DNA of 64,000 bases, taken from an uncultured Bacillota bacterium (GTDB lineage: Bacteria > Bacillota_I > Bacilli_A > RFN20 > CAG-826). A model generated the notes under the pieces. It ran no database searches, had not been told where the DNA came from, and saw nothing but the letters and a program-made list of their open reading frames with translations. Position numbers and translations under genes: made by a program. This document shows positions 9,129 to 17,982 of this stretch, piece after piece. The DNA is taken from contig CALEHV010000019.1 of the NCBI GenBank assembly GCA_937876465.1, forward strand, positions 35,905 through 99,904. The letters run 5' to 3'. Positions within the stretch are counted from its first letter, which is position 1. Every line of letters begins with the position of its first letter.

Positions 9129-11099
9129 ATGAATAAAAAAGAACTTGATCAATTATCAGTAGCAGCAATTAGATCAATGTGTATCGATGTTGTTAACAAA
9201 GCAAAATCTGGTCACCCAGGTATGGCTTTAGGTAGCGCACCAATCCTTTACACATTATTCAGCAATCACATTGTTGCTAACCCAAATGACCCAATGTGGT
9301 TCAATCGTGATAGATTTGTTCTCTCAGCAGGTCACGCCAGTAGTTTACTTTACACAATGCTTCATGTTTGTGGATACAAAGTATCCCTTGATGATCTCAA
9401 GAGCTTCCGTCAATTAGGAAGTCTTACTCCAGGTCACCCAGAATTCAAACATACTCAAGGTGTTGATGCAACTAGTGGTCCTTTAGGACAAGGTATCGCT
9501 CAAGCAGTTGGTATGGCAATGGCTGAAAGAGCAGTTGCTGCCCAATATGCAGAAGGCGAAAAACTTTGTTCACATTACACATATGCATTATGTGGAGATG
9601 GCTGTTTACAAGAAGGCCTTTCTCAAGAGGCAATTTCTTTAGCTGGTCACCACAGATTAAATAAGTTAATTCTTATTTATGATAGCAATAACGTTACATT
9701 GGATGGTGGCTTAGGCTTATCATTCTCTGAAAATGTTAAAGCAAGATTCTTAGCATCCGAATGGGATGTCTTAGAAGTTGAAGACGGCAACGATATCGAT
9801 GCTATCGACGCTGCAATTAGCAGAGCTAAGAAATCAGAAGACAAGCCAACCTTAATCATTGTCAAAACTGTTATTGGTTATGGTAGTGAAAAACAAGGTA
9901 CATGCAAAGTCCATGGTAACCCACTCGGTGAAGAAGACGGTGCAAAGGCCAAAGCATTCTATGGCTACAATTATCCAGCATTCACAATTCCAGAGGAAGT
10001 TTATGCTCATTTTAGAGAAACTTTTGCTGCAAGAGGTGAAAAAGCAGAAGCAGCTTGGAATGATAACTACAAAAACTATGTTAAAAATCACGCAGAGGAC
10101 GCTAAAACCTTTGAAAAGGCTGTCGCTGGTGAAGTATCAAGTTACTTTGTAAAAGAGCCCGAATTCGCTGCTGACAATGCTGACTCAACACGTGTTAGCT
10201 CAGGAAAAGCTCTTAACGATATGCACAAACTCATTCCATTCGTAATGGGTGGTAGTGCTGACGTTGCAGGCTCTGTTATGACAAAAATTACAGATGGCGT
10301 TAATTTTGAAAAAGCAACCCCAAATGGTAGAAACGTTAACTGGGGTATTCGTGAATTTGCAATGGGCTGTGCTCAAAATGGTATGCTTTTACACGGTGGT
10401 GTTAAGACATATGTTGGCGCATTCTTAGTCTTCGTAGATTACATGAAAGCTGCAGTTAGAATGGCTGCTTTAAGCAAACTCCCAGGTATCTACTTATTCT
10501 CTCACGACAGCGTTGCTGTCGGTGAAGATGGACCAACCCATCAACCAATCGAACATTGCGCAATGCTTCGTAGCATTCCAAACGTTAACGTAATCCGTCC
10601 ATGTGATGCACGTGAAACTTACGCTGCATGGAAATTAGCACTTGAAAGCAAAGAGACTCCAACAGCTCTTATCCTTTCAAGACAAAACTTACCACTTTTA
10701 AGCTCTTCATATGAAGATGTCGCAAAAGGTGCTTACGTTATCCGTGAAGCAAAGAACAAAGCAGAAGCAATTTTAGTTGCTACAGGTAGCGAAGTTTCTT
10801 TAGCTATCCAAGCACAAAAATTATTAGCTGAAAAAGGTGTTGATGTAAGAGTTGTTTCAATGCCATCAACATTCTTCTTTGATAAACAAGATAAAGCATA
10901 TCAAAACAAAGTTTTGTCACTTCCAAAAGATAAGATTGTTTCAGTTGAAATGATGTCTACATTTGGCTGGGCAAAATATGCTGGACACAACTATGGTATC
11001 GATACATTTGGTACATCAGCTCCAGCAAAAGACGCAATTAAGGCTTATCACTTCCTCCCAGAAGATTTAGTCGAATTTGTTCTTAAAAACGTTAAATAA
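9129..11099 (+). CDS. tkt: Transketolase
   Basis: The 656-residue thiamine-diphosphate enzyme shows KSGHPGMALGSAP near the start, the TPP motif GDGCLQEG...DSNNVTLDG (about 155-190), a central pyrimidine-binding domain with HDSVAVGEDGPTHQPIE, and a C-terminal transketolase domain. It transfers two-carbon ketol units between pentose, tetrose, hexose and triose phosphates in the non-oxidative pentose phosphate pathway. It has a good SD (AAAAGGAG). It lies 23 bases after aspS in the same operon, an unusual place for it between tRNA synthetase and nusB genes. It may also handle deoxy- and pentose-phosphates arising from the deoB/deoC salvage genes elsewhere in the window. Confidence 0.95.
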   Translation: MNKKELDQLSVAAIRSMCIDVVNKAKSGHPGMALGSAPILYTLFSNHIVANPNDPMWFNRDRFVLSAGHASSLLYTMLHVCGYKVSLDDLKSFRQLGSLTPGHPEFKHTQGVDATSGPLGQGIAQAVGMAMAERAVAAQYAEGEKLCSHYTYALCGDGCLQEGLSQEAISLAGHHRLNKLILIYDSNNVTLDGGLGLSFSENVKARFLASEWDVLEVEDGNDIDAIDAAISRAKKSEDKPTLIIVKTVIGYGSEKQGTCKVHGNPLGEEDGAKAKAFYGYNYPAFTIPEEVYAHFRETFAARGEKAEAAWNDNYKNYVKNHAEDAKTFEKAVAGEVSSYFVKEPEFAADNADSTRVSSGKALNDMHKLIPFVMGGSADVAGSVMTKITDGVNFEKATPNGRNVNWGIREFAMGCAQNGMLLHGGVKTYVGAFLVFVDYMKAAVRMAALSKLPGIYLFSHDSVAVGEDGPTHQPIEHCAMLRSIPNVNVIRPCDARETYAAWKLALESKETPTALILSRQNLPLLSSSYEDVAKGAYVIREAKNKAEAILVATGSEVSLAIQAQKLLAEKGVDVRVVSMPSTFFFDKQDKAYQNKVLSLPKDKIVSVEMMSTFGWAKYAGHNYGIDTFGTSAPAKDAIKAYHFLPEDLVEFVLKNVK

Positions 11100-11113
11100 T
11101 CGGAGGTAAAAAT

Positions 11114-11458
11114 ATGGCAGACTATGTCTACATCAAAAATACTTCCAATAAAGGCGAGTTAGCTATTTCACGCCACGTTTTTGAAGCACTCGCAACTGAA
11201 GCTGTTGATAGAGTTATCGGTGCAAAAGTTGCAGTAAGCAAATCAAAAAGCAAAAGAATAGCAAAGCTATTTAATCCAGTTAAAGTGGTGTTTCACTCTA
11301 ACGGGCAAGTAGAAATTAAAATTTCTATTACACTTTCAAAAGGAGCAAATGTTAATAAGGTGTGTTTGAACCTTCAAGAAGAAGTTGGACAAAGTTTATT
11401 AGCTTACACAGAATCAGTTCCATTTGAAATCAAAATAAAAGTTGCATCAATTGACTAA
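11114..11458 (+). CDS. Asp23/Gls24 family envelope-stress protein (YqhY-like)
   Basis: The 114-residue protein has the Asp23/Gls24 (DUF322) signature: GELAISRHVFEALATEAVDRVIGAKV near the N-terminus and VCLNLQEEVGQSLLAYTESVPFEIKIKV near the end. The family is small and cytosolic or membrane-associated, linked to envelope homeostasis and acetyl-CoA carboxylase physiology in Bacillus. There yqhY also sits near nusB, so synteny supports the call. It has a strong SD (CGGAGG). Confidence 0.85.
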   Translation: MADYVYIKNTSNKGELAISRHVFEALATEAVDRVIGAKVAVSKSKSKRIAKLFNPVKVVFHSNGQVEIKISITLSKGANVNKVCLNLQEEVGQSLLAYTESVPFEIKIKVASID

Positions 11459-11460
11459 TT

Positions 11461-12084
11461 ATGAAAAAGCGCGAAAAGAGACCTATCACTTATGGTGAAG
11501 CACATAACAAGGCTGTCAGAATGTTTAAAAGAAGTAGCATCTTCTTGCTTTGGGCAGGTATTGTTAATCTTTTCGCAGTCATAATTGGTGTAATTCAAAG
11601 CGCAGCAGGATCCATTCTCAGTAGTGAGATTTGCAAAATCACATGGCCTACAAGTGGTTATGCATTATCGTTCTCAATTCAAATATTTTTGAATAGTCTA
11701 CTAGTTCCAGCAATGGATCCTGGCCTCGCTTACTTCCTAATGTTATTAATTGCAGCAGGTTTCAGTGCATTGTTCGTTTTCATTGGCCTATTTGCATCAA
11801 AAGGAAGATTAGGCTTATTAATTGCTGGCGGAGCATTGTATGCTCTTGATTTTGTAGGCATGTTCTTTGTATACGGCTTCACACAAGTTCCAGCTGTATG
11901 GACAAACTATGCATTCACCTTAGCAACACACGCAATTATCTTTGCTGCTGTCGTTGTTGCAATCATCGAGTATTACAATGTAATACATATTGAGAAAATC
12001 TTTAAAGGTGCAATGGAACCTGTGTTAGAAGAGGAAGTTGAAGGAGAGGTAATCGCAAATGGAAAAGACAATATCGAGAATTAA
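11461..12084 (+). CDS. Hypothetical integral membrane protein
   Basis: The 207-residue protein has a basic N-terminus and four hydrophobic segments: about 26-48, 90-112, 117-140 and 150-168, possibly with a fifth near 68-85. The short tail is acidic (EPVLEEEVEGEV). It begins two bases after the previous stop and overlaps nusB by 26 bases, so it is translationally embedded in the yqhY-nusB operon. I recognise no family. The position between an Asp23 protein and nusB suggests housekeeping co-expression only. Confidence 0.7.
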   Translation: MKKREKRPITYGEAHNKAVRMFKRSSIFLLWAGIVNLFAVIIGVIQSAAGSILSSEICKITWPTSGYALSFSIQIFLNSLLVPAMDPGLAYFLMLLIAAGFSALFVFIGLFASKGRLGLLIAGGALYALDFVGMFFVYGFTQVPAVWTNYAFTLATHAIIFAAVVVAIIEYYNVIHIEKIFKGAMEPVLEEEVEGEVIANGKDNIEN

Positions 12085-12472
12085 AGAAAATGAATTAATT
12101 ATGTTTAGCATCTATGATGCTTTAATCTACATTTCTCAATCAGAAGAATTCTCATTAGAAGACACAATGGAAGGAATTTTCGGTATGCCGTTCAACGACA
12201 TTCCTTTGTTTTCAAAAACTGTTGTTGTCAAATCCTTGTCCCATTACGACGAAATCAAAAACATCTTCCAACCAAACATGCCTAAGTGGAGATTTGATAG
12301 ATTAAATGCTGTCGAAAGAGCAATTCTTCTTATGAGTTATACTAATTATAAATTAGTAGGTGACATCGATAAGAAGGTTGTAATTAATACTGCAGTTAAA
12401 TTAGCAAAAACATACTTAGACAAAGACGACTACAAATTTGTTAATGGTATTTTGGATAACGTTTTATGTTAG
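12059..12472 (+). CDS. nusB: Transcription antitermination factor NusB
   Basis: The 137-residue all-alpha protein has the NusB C-terminal pattern WRFDRLNAVERAILLMSYTNY...KVVINTAVKLAKTYLDKDDYKFVNGILDNVL. NusB binds boxA with NusE (S10) to promote rRNA antitermination. The N-terminal half is more divergent than usual (no clear ARE-x-A-L motif). Start ATG at 12059 is supported by an SD (GGAGAGG) inside the preceding gene. The order nusB-xseA-xseB is conserved in Bacillota. Confidence 0.88.
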   Translation: MEKTISRIKENELIMFSIYDALIYISQSEEFSLEDTMEGIFGMPFNDIPLFSKTVVVKSLSHYDEIKNIFQPNMPKWRFDRLNAVERAILLMSYTNYKLVGDIDKKVVINTAVKLAKTYLDKDDYKFVNGILDNVLC

Positions 12473-13674
12473 AAAAGAATCCTTCCTATTCTGTTAGCCA
12501 ATTAAATGATGCTATCAAACAAATGTTTGATTTAAACTTTGCATTACGTAATTTGACTATCAAAGGAGAGATCAGTAATTTAAAACGCTATCCAAACGGA
12601 CATGTTTATTTCTCGTTGAAGGATGATCAATCTTCAATTAGAGCAGCAATGTTTGCAAACTATGCTAAAAATATGCCCGCAACCATCAAAGATGGTGATG
12701 AAGTTTTAGTAAAAGGAAGAGTCAGCGTTTACGTTCCTCGTGGCGAATACATGTTCTATGTAGAAGCTATGGAATTAAATGGGCTAGGTTCTCAATTACT
12801 AGAACTTGAACTTCTTAAAAAGAAACTTGAAGCAGAAGGACTGTTCGACCCTTCAAGAAAAAGAAAGATTGATATCTTTCCTAAAGCAATCGGTGTTATA
12901 AGCGCCGCTAATAGTGCTGCAATGGCAGACATCAAAACAAATCTTTTAAGAAGGAATCCCCTTATAGAGGTCATTTGTTTCCCTAGTCTTGTCCAAGGTA
13001 GCGAAGCTCCAAAAGACCTTCTACGCGCCCTAAATGAGGCCAAAAACGCCAAGATAGATACTCTCATCATTGGTCGAGGTGGTGGTGCAAGCGAAGATCT
13101 CTCTGCATTTAATGATGAAACACTTGTTAGAGAGGCTTCTAAATTCCCAGTTCCGATTATATCGGCAGTTGGGCACGAAATAGACTTCACACTCATTGAC
13201 TTCGTAGCGGACGCTCGCGCTAGTACACCTACTGGTGCTGCAGAACTCGCAACAATAGATAAACGTGAAATCTATCAAAAGCTCGATGATTGTTCAGAAA
13301 GATTAGATTCTTTCCTGAAAGGAACAATCGAATATTTGAAAGAAAAACTTGATAATATTAAGTCTCGTCCATTCTTCCAAAATCCAAAGAGCATGTATGA
13401 AAGTAAATTGGTGGAACTTACAAACACCAAGAACAAATTAAATATGCTTATAAAGCATATATTGGAAATTAAAAAAGAGGAAATAACCTCTCGTTCCAAA
13501 CATCTTACTGCCCTTTCTCCTGATGGAGTTCTCAATAGAGGATACTCAATTATGCAAGACGAAAGCGGAAAGGTAATAAAAAACATAAAAGATGTAGAAA
13601 TTAACCAAATAGTTAAAACCACATTAAATGGTGGTGTAATGACATCAATAGTCACTAACAAGGAGGCAAAATAA
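12466..13674 (+). CDS. xseA: Exodeoxyribonuclease VII large subunit
   Basis: The 402-residue protein has an N-terminal OB domain (SVSQLNDAIKQMF...VYFSLKDDQSSIRAAMF, about 1-100), a catalytic core with IGVISAANSAAMADI, LIIGRGGGASEDLSAFNDE and ISAVGHEIDFTLIDFVADARASTPTGAAEL, and a C-terminal coiled coil. With XseB it degrades single-stranded DNA. It overlaps nusB by 7 bases and is directly abutted by xseB. Confidence 0.95.
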   Translation: MLEKNPSYSVSQLNDAIKQMFDLNFALRNLTIKGEISNLKRYPNGHVYFSLKDDQSSIRAAMFANYAKNMPATIKDGDEVLVKGRVSVYVPRGEYMFYVEAMELNGLGSQLLELELLKKKLEAEGLFDPSRKRKIDIFPKAIGVISAANSAAMADIKTNLLRRNPLIEVICFPSLVQGSEAPKDLLRALNEAKNAKIDTLIIGRGGGASEDLSAFNDETLVREASKFPVPIISAVGHEIDFTLIDFVADARASTPTGAAELATIDKREIYQKLDDCSERLDSFLKGTIEYLKEKLDNIKSRPFFQNPKSMYESKLVELTNTKNKLNMLIKHILEIKKEEITSRSKHLTALSPDGVLNRGYSIMQDESGKVIKNIKDVEINQIVKTTLNGGVMTSIVTNKEAK

Positions 13675-13863
13675 ATGGCAGAAAACAAATTCAACTTCGA
13701 ACAATCTCTTAAGAGATTAGATGAAATAGTTAATAAGATCGAAAACGAAACCCTTCCTTTGGAAGAATGCCTAAAGCTTTATGAAGAAGGCAAAAAGTTA
13801 ATTGCTTCCTTGGAATCAGCATTAAAGGAAGCTGAGAAAAAAGTTGAGCTTGAAACAAAATAA
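13675..13863 (+). CDS. xseB: Exodeoxyribonuclease VII small subunit
   Basis: The 62-residue XseB has FEQSLKRLDEIVNKIENETLPLEECLKLYEEGKKLI, the usual helical hairpin that wraps the XseA coiled coil. The ATG immediately follows the xseA stop; an SD (AGGAGG) lies in the end of xseA. No terminator is visible before dxs. Confidence 0.93.
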   Translation: MAENKFNFEQSLKRLDEIVNKIENETLPLEECLKLYEEGKKLIASLESALKEAEKKVELETK

Positions 13864-13881
13864 CATAGTTAAAAATAATAA

Positions 13882-13909
13882 TTAGTAGTTTTTTAGTATT
13901 ATATTAGTA
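13882..13909 (+). promoter_or_regulatory. Three phased TTAGTA repeats overlapping the dxs promoter and start
   Basis: TTAGTA occurs at 13882-13887, 13893-13898 and 13904-13909, exactly 11 bp apart and on the same strand. The last copy ends 3 bases before the dxs ATG (13913). A -10-like TATTAT lies at 13897-13902, 10 bases before the ATG, and there is no SD. One-turn phasing suggests a protein binding side by side on one DNA face. The same array occurs at dnaG, after plsY, and with two copies at 21542. Confidence 0.7.
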
Positions 13910-13912
13910 TTT

Positions 13913-15784
13913 ATGAGTAAAAAGAGTAACATAGTTAACCATATCGATTTAGGAAAGATAGAGAATCCTAAATTTTTGGCAACTTTGTCGTATAAAGAAT
14001 TAAATGTTCTCGCAGAAGACATTAGACACGAGATCTTAAGAGTCACAAGTCTTTATGGTGGACACTTATCAAGCAACCTTGGTGCAGTCGAATTAACTAT
14101 CGCACTTAATCGTTCCTTTGAATTTTCAAAGGATAAGTTGATTTTCGATGTCGGCCATCAATGCTACACTTATAAAATTCTAACCGGAAGAAGCCTTGAA
14201 CATTTGCGAAGTAAACAAGGTGTTTCTGGTTTCCAAAAGATGGCCGAGTCTCCATACGATTGCTTTGAAGCAGGGCATTCATCAACATCAATTAGTGCTG
14301 CTAATGGCTTCGCCATTGCAAGAGATTTAAAAGGTGAAAAATATGATATAGTCGCATTTATCGGAGATGGTTCAATCGTTTCTGGATTAGCTTTTGAAGG
14401 CTTAAACAACCTTGCCGCAAGCAATCACAAAGTGATTATTGTTTTAAATGATAACGGCATGTCCATTTCTAAACCTACTGGTGGACTCGGAAAAGCTTTT
14501 GCTAAGATTTCGTCTGGTGCTAGTTACAACAAAAACAAACTTCGCTACAAGCGATTCATGACCAAAACTAAATTTGGTACTAAAATTTATAACTGGTCAG
14601 TCGGTGTTAAAAATTGGTTTAAACGTGTTTTAGTTCCTTTAACAATTTTCGATAGTATGGGACTTACATACATTGGACCAGTCGATGGCCATAACATTAA
14701 AGCGTTAGAAAACGCATTTAAGAGAGCGAAAAATACAACAAAATCTGTTGTTGTTCACGTTTCTACCTTAAAAGGTAAAGGATATATTCCAGCCGAAAAC
14801 GATCAATCAGGTTATTGGCACGGTGTTTCGCCATTTGAAATCGATACCGGTATGCCTGTAAACATGCACACAGGATTCAACTCATGGTCGCACATATTTA
14901 GCGATATAACTGACCAGATGATGGAAAAACATCAAAATGCTTATTTGATTTCTCCTGCAACACTAAAGGGTGCTGGACTTGATGAAGTATTTAATAAATA
15001 CAAAGATAGAGCAGTGGATGTCGGCATTGCTGAAGAACACGCTATGACAATGGCGAGTGGACTAGCGCTTAATGGACTACATCCAATTATCAGCATCTAT
15101 TCAACATTCATGCAAAGATCATTCGATGAAATATCACACGATTTAGCTAGAATGAATTGCAATGCAACTATATTAGTTGATAGATCAGGATTAGTTGGTG
15201 CTGATGGAGAAACACATCAAGGAATTTATGATGTTTCTTTCTTATCAAATACTCCAAACACAATTGTTACAATGCCTTCAACTCCTGAAGAAGCAAAAGC
15301 TTTATATGAAGAATCGTTCAATAATCATGGTACTTTCTTCATCAGACTCCCACGTTCAATGGCTGCTTATGACAAGAATATTAATTATATTAATGTTCCA
15401 TTTGGAAGATGGTCTTCATTGAAGAAGGGTACAAAAACTGCAGTTGTTGGAATCGGACCTCTCTTGAGAGAATTAGAACAATTAGTAGCAACTTCAAATA
15501 TGAAAGACGAAATTGCTCTCTATAACGCTTTATATATTTCGCCAATAAACAATTTGGATGTTGACGAACTTCTCAACTACGAAAGAATCGTCATTTATGA
15601 CCCTTATTCAACTCGTGGAGGCTTTGTTGATCCTCTCATGGGCAAATTATTAGAAAAACAATTTAAAGGCGTTATTTCGGCCTTCTGTGTACCTACAATG
15701 TTTGTTAAACAAGCAACAGTGAAGGAACAGCTAAGCGACTTTGGTCTATTGCCTGAGCAAATAATGAAAGCGATTGAAGAATAG
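13913..15784 (+). CDS. dxs: 1-deoxy-D-xylulose-5-phosphate synthase
   Basis: The 623-residue thiamine-diphosphate enzyme condenses pyruvate with glyceraldehyde 3-phosphate in the first MEP-pathway step. Seen are GHQCYTYKILTGR, FEAGHSSTSISAANG, the TPP motif FIGDGSIVSGLAFEGLNN...NDNGMSIS, VDGHN, the central domain with AEEHAMTMASGLA and STFMQRSFDEISHD, and a C-terminal transketolase-like domain. Length is normal. No SD is present, so a leaderless or very short-leader mRNA is likely. ispG and ispH occur elsewhere in the window, which supports a working MEP route. Confidence 0.95.
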   Translation: MSKKSNIVNHIDLGKIENPKFLATLSYKELNVLAEDIRHEILRVTSLYGGHLSSNLGAVELTIALNRSFEFSKDKLIFDVGHQCYTYKILTGRSLEHLRSKQGVSGFQKMAESPYDCFEAGHSSTSISAANGFAIARDLKGEKYDIVAFIGDGSIVSGLAFEGLNNLAASNHKVIIVLNDNGMSISKPTGGLGKAFAKISSGASYNKNKLRYKRFMTKTKFGTKIYNWSVGVKNWFKRVLVPLTIFDSMGLTYIGPVDGHNIKALENAFKRAKNTTKSVVVHVSTLKGKGYIPAENDQSGYWHGVSPFEIDTGMPVNMHTGFNSWSHIFSDITDQMMEKHQNAYLISPATLKGAGLDEVFNKYKDRAVDVGIAEEHAMTMASGLALNGLHPIISIYSTFMQRSFDEISHDLARMNCNATILVDRSGLVGADGETHQGIYDVSFLSNTPNTIVTMPSTPEEAKALYEESFNNHGTFFIRLPRSMAAYDKNINYINVPFGRWSSLKKGTKTAVVGIGPLLRELEQLVATSNMKDEIALYNALYISPINNLDVDELLNYERIVIYDPYSTRGGFVDPLMGKLLEKQFKGVISAFCVPTMFVKQATVKEQLSDFGLLPEQIMKAIEE

Positions 15785-15806
15785 AGGCGATGCCTCTTTT
15801 CTTTTT
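15783..15806 (+). terminator. Intrinsic terminator after dxs
   Basis: Stem AGAGGC / GCCTCT with a 3-base loop, directly followed by a T-rich tract. Confidence 0.8.
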
Positions 15807-15861
15807 GCCCATTGGTTAACATAATATAGACATCCAATTTATATTTATATAAACTAAAAAT

Positions 15862-17070
15862 ATGGGCAAAACAATTTTGCATATTGATTTAAATGCATTC
15901 TTTGTAAGATGCGAAGAAATTCGTAATCCTTCACTAGAAGGCAAACCTGTTATCATCGGTCACGAAGGTAGATGCGGCATTGTTTCAACATGTTCATATA
16001 AAGCTCGTGAATACGGTGTACGTTCTGGTATGCCTACATTTAAAGCAAAGCAGCTTTGCCCACAAGCAATAATTGTTAGTGATTCAAGAAATTCTTACAA
16101 ATACTACAAAGAAATGTCTAAAAGTTTCTTTAACATAGTTAAACGTTACTCAAAATTAATAGAACCAATGTCGATTGATGAATGCTTTGTTGATATTACT
16201 GAACAGATTAAAAATGTAAAAAATCCTTTAGCATACATTAAAGAAATTCAAGACACCATCTATAAAGAAACTAAACTCAAATGTTCAATTGGCGTTGCTG
16301 CGACTAAATTTCTTGCCAAAATGGCAAGTGATATGAAAAAGCCGATGGGCATAACTGTCATAAGAAGGAAAGATGTTCGAAAAATGCTCGATCCTTTGCC
16401 AATTGGAGATTTCTTTGGAATTGGAAAGAAGAGCGCTCCTCGTTTTATTGCAGCTGGCTATAAAACAATTGGCGACTTAGCAAAGCTAGTTAATGAAAGC
16501 CCAGAGGAAGCATCTAAATTTTTAGGAAAATTCTATTCTACAATCAAAGATTGGATTAATGGATACGGAAGCGATGTTGTTGATGTTGAGCCGTTTGATC
16601 CTAAATCTGTAGGCCACAGTAAAACATTGATGGCTGATACAAACAACTACGATGAATTGGCAGATGAGATTAAAGAGATTTCAAAAGAAGTTAGTGAAGA
16701 TGCTAAACGTATCGATAAAATTGGATACTCGGTTCAAATCGTTTTAAAAAACGATGAATTCAAAACAACAAATGCTTCAAAACGTTTAGAAAGACCTACA
16801 AACGATTATGAGGTTATAGTTTCAACAGCGTTATCTCTATTAGATAAGAAATATAATCCTGAACAAAACATCAGATTGGTTGGCGTAACCCTACAACAAC
16901 TTATTGTTCCTGAAGAAGCCTTAATACAGCTTTCAATTTTCGACGATCCAAAACAAGTCGAAGAAGAATGCGCAACAAAGTTGTTAATAGCTGACCTTAA
17001 TAGAAAAACAAAAAAAGAGACTTTCAAAACTATGAGAGATTATTTGACAGATAAAAAATATGGAAATTAG
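15862..17070 (+). CDS. dinB: DNA polymerase IV (Y-family translesion polymerase)
   Basis: The 402-residue protein starts with the palm motif ILHIDLNAFFVRCEE and has SYKAREYGVRSGMP and the catalytic SIDECFVDIT (about 108-117). An HhH region (DFFGIGKKSAPRF) and a little-finger domain follow. A beta-clamp-binding motif, QLSIFDD, lies about 45 residues before the C-terminus. It performs error-prone bypass synthesis. No SD is seen; a TATAAA/TATATA box ends 8-10 bases before the ATG. It overlaps xerD by 11 bases. Confidence 0.93.
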   Translation: MGKTILHIDLNAFFVRCEEIRNPSLEGKPVIIGHEGRCGIVSTCSYKAREYGVRSGMPTFKAKQLCPQAIIVSDSRNSYKYYKEMSKSFFNIVKRYSKLIEPMSIDECFVDITEQIKNVKNPLAYIKEIQDTIYKETKLKCSIGVAATKFLAKMASDMKKPMGITVIRRKDVRKMLDPLPIGDFFGIGKKSAPRFIAAGYKTIGDLAKLVNESPEEASKFLGKFYSTIKDWINGYGSDVVDVEPFDPKSVGHSKTLMADTNNYDELADEIKEISKEVSEDAKRIDKIGYSVQIVLKNDEFKTTNASKRLERPTNDYEVIVSTALSLLDKKYNPEQNIRLVGVTLQQLIVPEEALIQLSIFDDPKQVEEECATKLLIADLNRKTKKETFKTMRDYLTDKKYGN

Positions 17071-17941
17071 AGAAGCAATAGAATTATATTTTCAATATTT
17101 AAGAGTTGAAAAAGGTGTAAGTAACGACACGATTAAATCATATTTATATGATTTGAATGAATTTTTCAAATCTTTTCCAGGCAAAGAAAGTACAGGAGAT
17201 ATTTTGCCTACCGATATTGCTGATTTTATAAAACTTCAAAATAAGAAGATGCTCGCAATTTCTACAATTGTTAGACGCATATCCTCAACTAAAAATTTCT
17301 ACTTGTTCCTAGAAAGAGAAGGCTACATCAACACACCTATGGTAGATTTTGAAACTCCTATAGGAATAAAAACACTCCCTAGATGCATTTCGGTTGAAGA
17401 AGTTGAAAATCTTTTGAATACGCCAGATATAGAAAAACCTGAAGGCCTAAGAGATAAAGCCATGCTTGAACTTATGTATTCAACTGGTTTAAGAGTCAGT
17501 GAATTGCTTTCTTTGAAAGTTTCACAGATTAATACAGAGATTGGAATTATTAAAATTGTTGGAAAAGGCGGAAAAGAAAGAAAAGTTCCAATTGGAGACT
17601 TTGCACTAGAATTTGTTAGTAAATATATTTCAGAAGGCAGACCGTCCTTAAAACCAAAAAGAAGTGAAATTTTGTTTTTAAATAGATACGGAAAACAGTT
17701 ATCAAGGCAATACTTCTTTTTACAAGTTAAAAAATATGCCTTAAAAGCCAATATTAGAACAGAAATTTCACCTCACACTTTAAGACACTGCTTTGCAACT
17801 CATATGTTAGAAAATGGTGCAGAATTAAGAGCAGTTCAACAAATGTTAGGACACACAAATATATCGACTACACAAATTTACACGAACATATCCACGTCAC
17901 GTATTCTGAGTGCGTATGATTTGTATGGCAAGAGAAAATAG
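17060..17941 (+). CDS. xerD: Tyrosine site-specific recombinase XerC/XerD-type
   Basis: The 293-residue recombinase has an N-terminal SAM-like DNA-binding domain (about 1-85, FQYLRVEKGVSNDTIKSYLYDL) and a catalytic domain with STGLRVSELLSL (Arg), SPHTLRHCFATHMLENGA (His-x-x-Arg), GHTNISTTQIY (His and nucleophile Tyr). It resolves chromosome dimers at dif. XerC versus XerD is not certain, though the XerD-like spacing fits. Pairing with dinB by overlap is unusual. There is no att site or mobile element nearby, so a housekeeping role is likely. Confidence 0.85.
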   Translation: MEIREAIELYFQYLRVEKGVSNDTIKSYLYDLNEFFKSFPGKESTGDILPTDIADFIKLQNKKMLAISTIVRRISSTKNFYLFLEREGYINTPMVDFETPIGIKTLPRCISVEEVENLLNTPDIEKPEGLRDKAMLELMYSTGLRVSELLSLKVSQINTEIGIIKIVGKGGKERKVPIGDFALEFVSKYISEGRPSLKPKRSEILFLNRYGKQLSRQYFFLQVKKYALKANIRTEISPHTLRHCFATHMLENGAELRAVQQMLGHTNISTTQIYTNISTSRILSAYDLYGKRK

Positions 17942-17947
17942 TGATAA

Positions 17948-17953
17948 TATAAT
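17948..17953 (+). promoter_or_regulatory. -10 box of the deoB operon within a small inverted repeat
   Basis: TATAAT at 17948-17953 lies in GATAAT / ATTATC (17943-17957). A consensus -35 is not evident. An SD (AAGGGAG) then precedes deoB at 17983. Confidence 0.5.
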
Positions 17954-17982
17954 TATCGGTTAAAAGTAAGGGAGACTATTCA

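Noticed and set aside
13882..13909. TRAP-type UAG repeats in RNA
   Set aside because: TRAP sites are many (G/U)AG triplets spaced by 2-3 bases; here the period is 11 bp with only two or three TTAGTA units, and at 21542 the array is antisense to the downstream gene.
17060..17941. xerD as the integrase of a mobile element
   Set aside because: No att-like repeats, cargo or phage genes flank it; length and motifs are those of chromosomal XerC/D.
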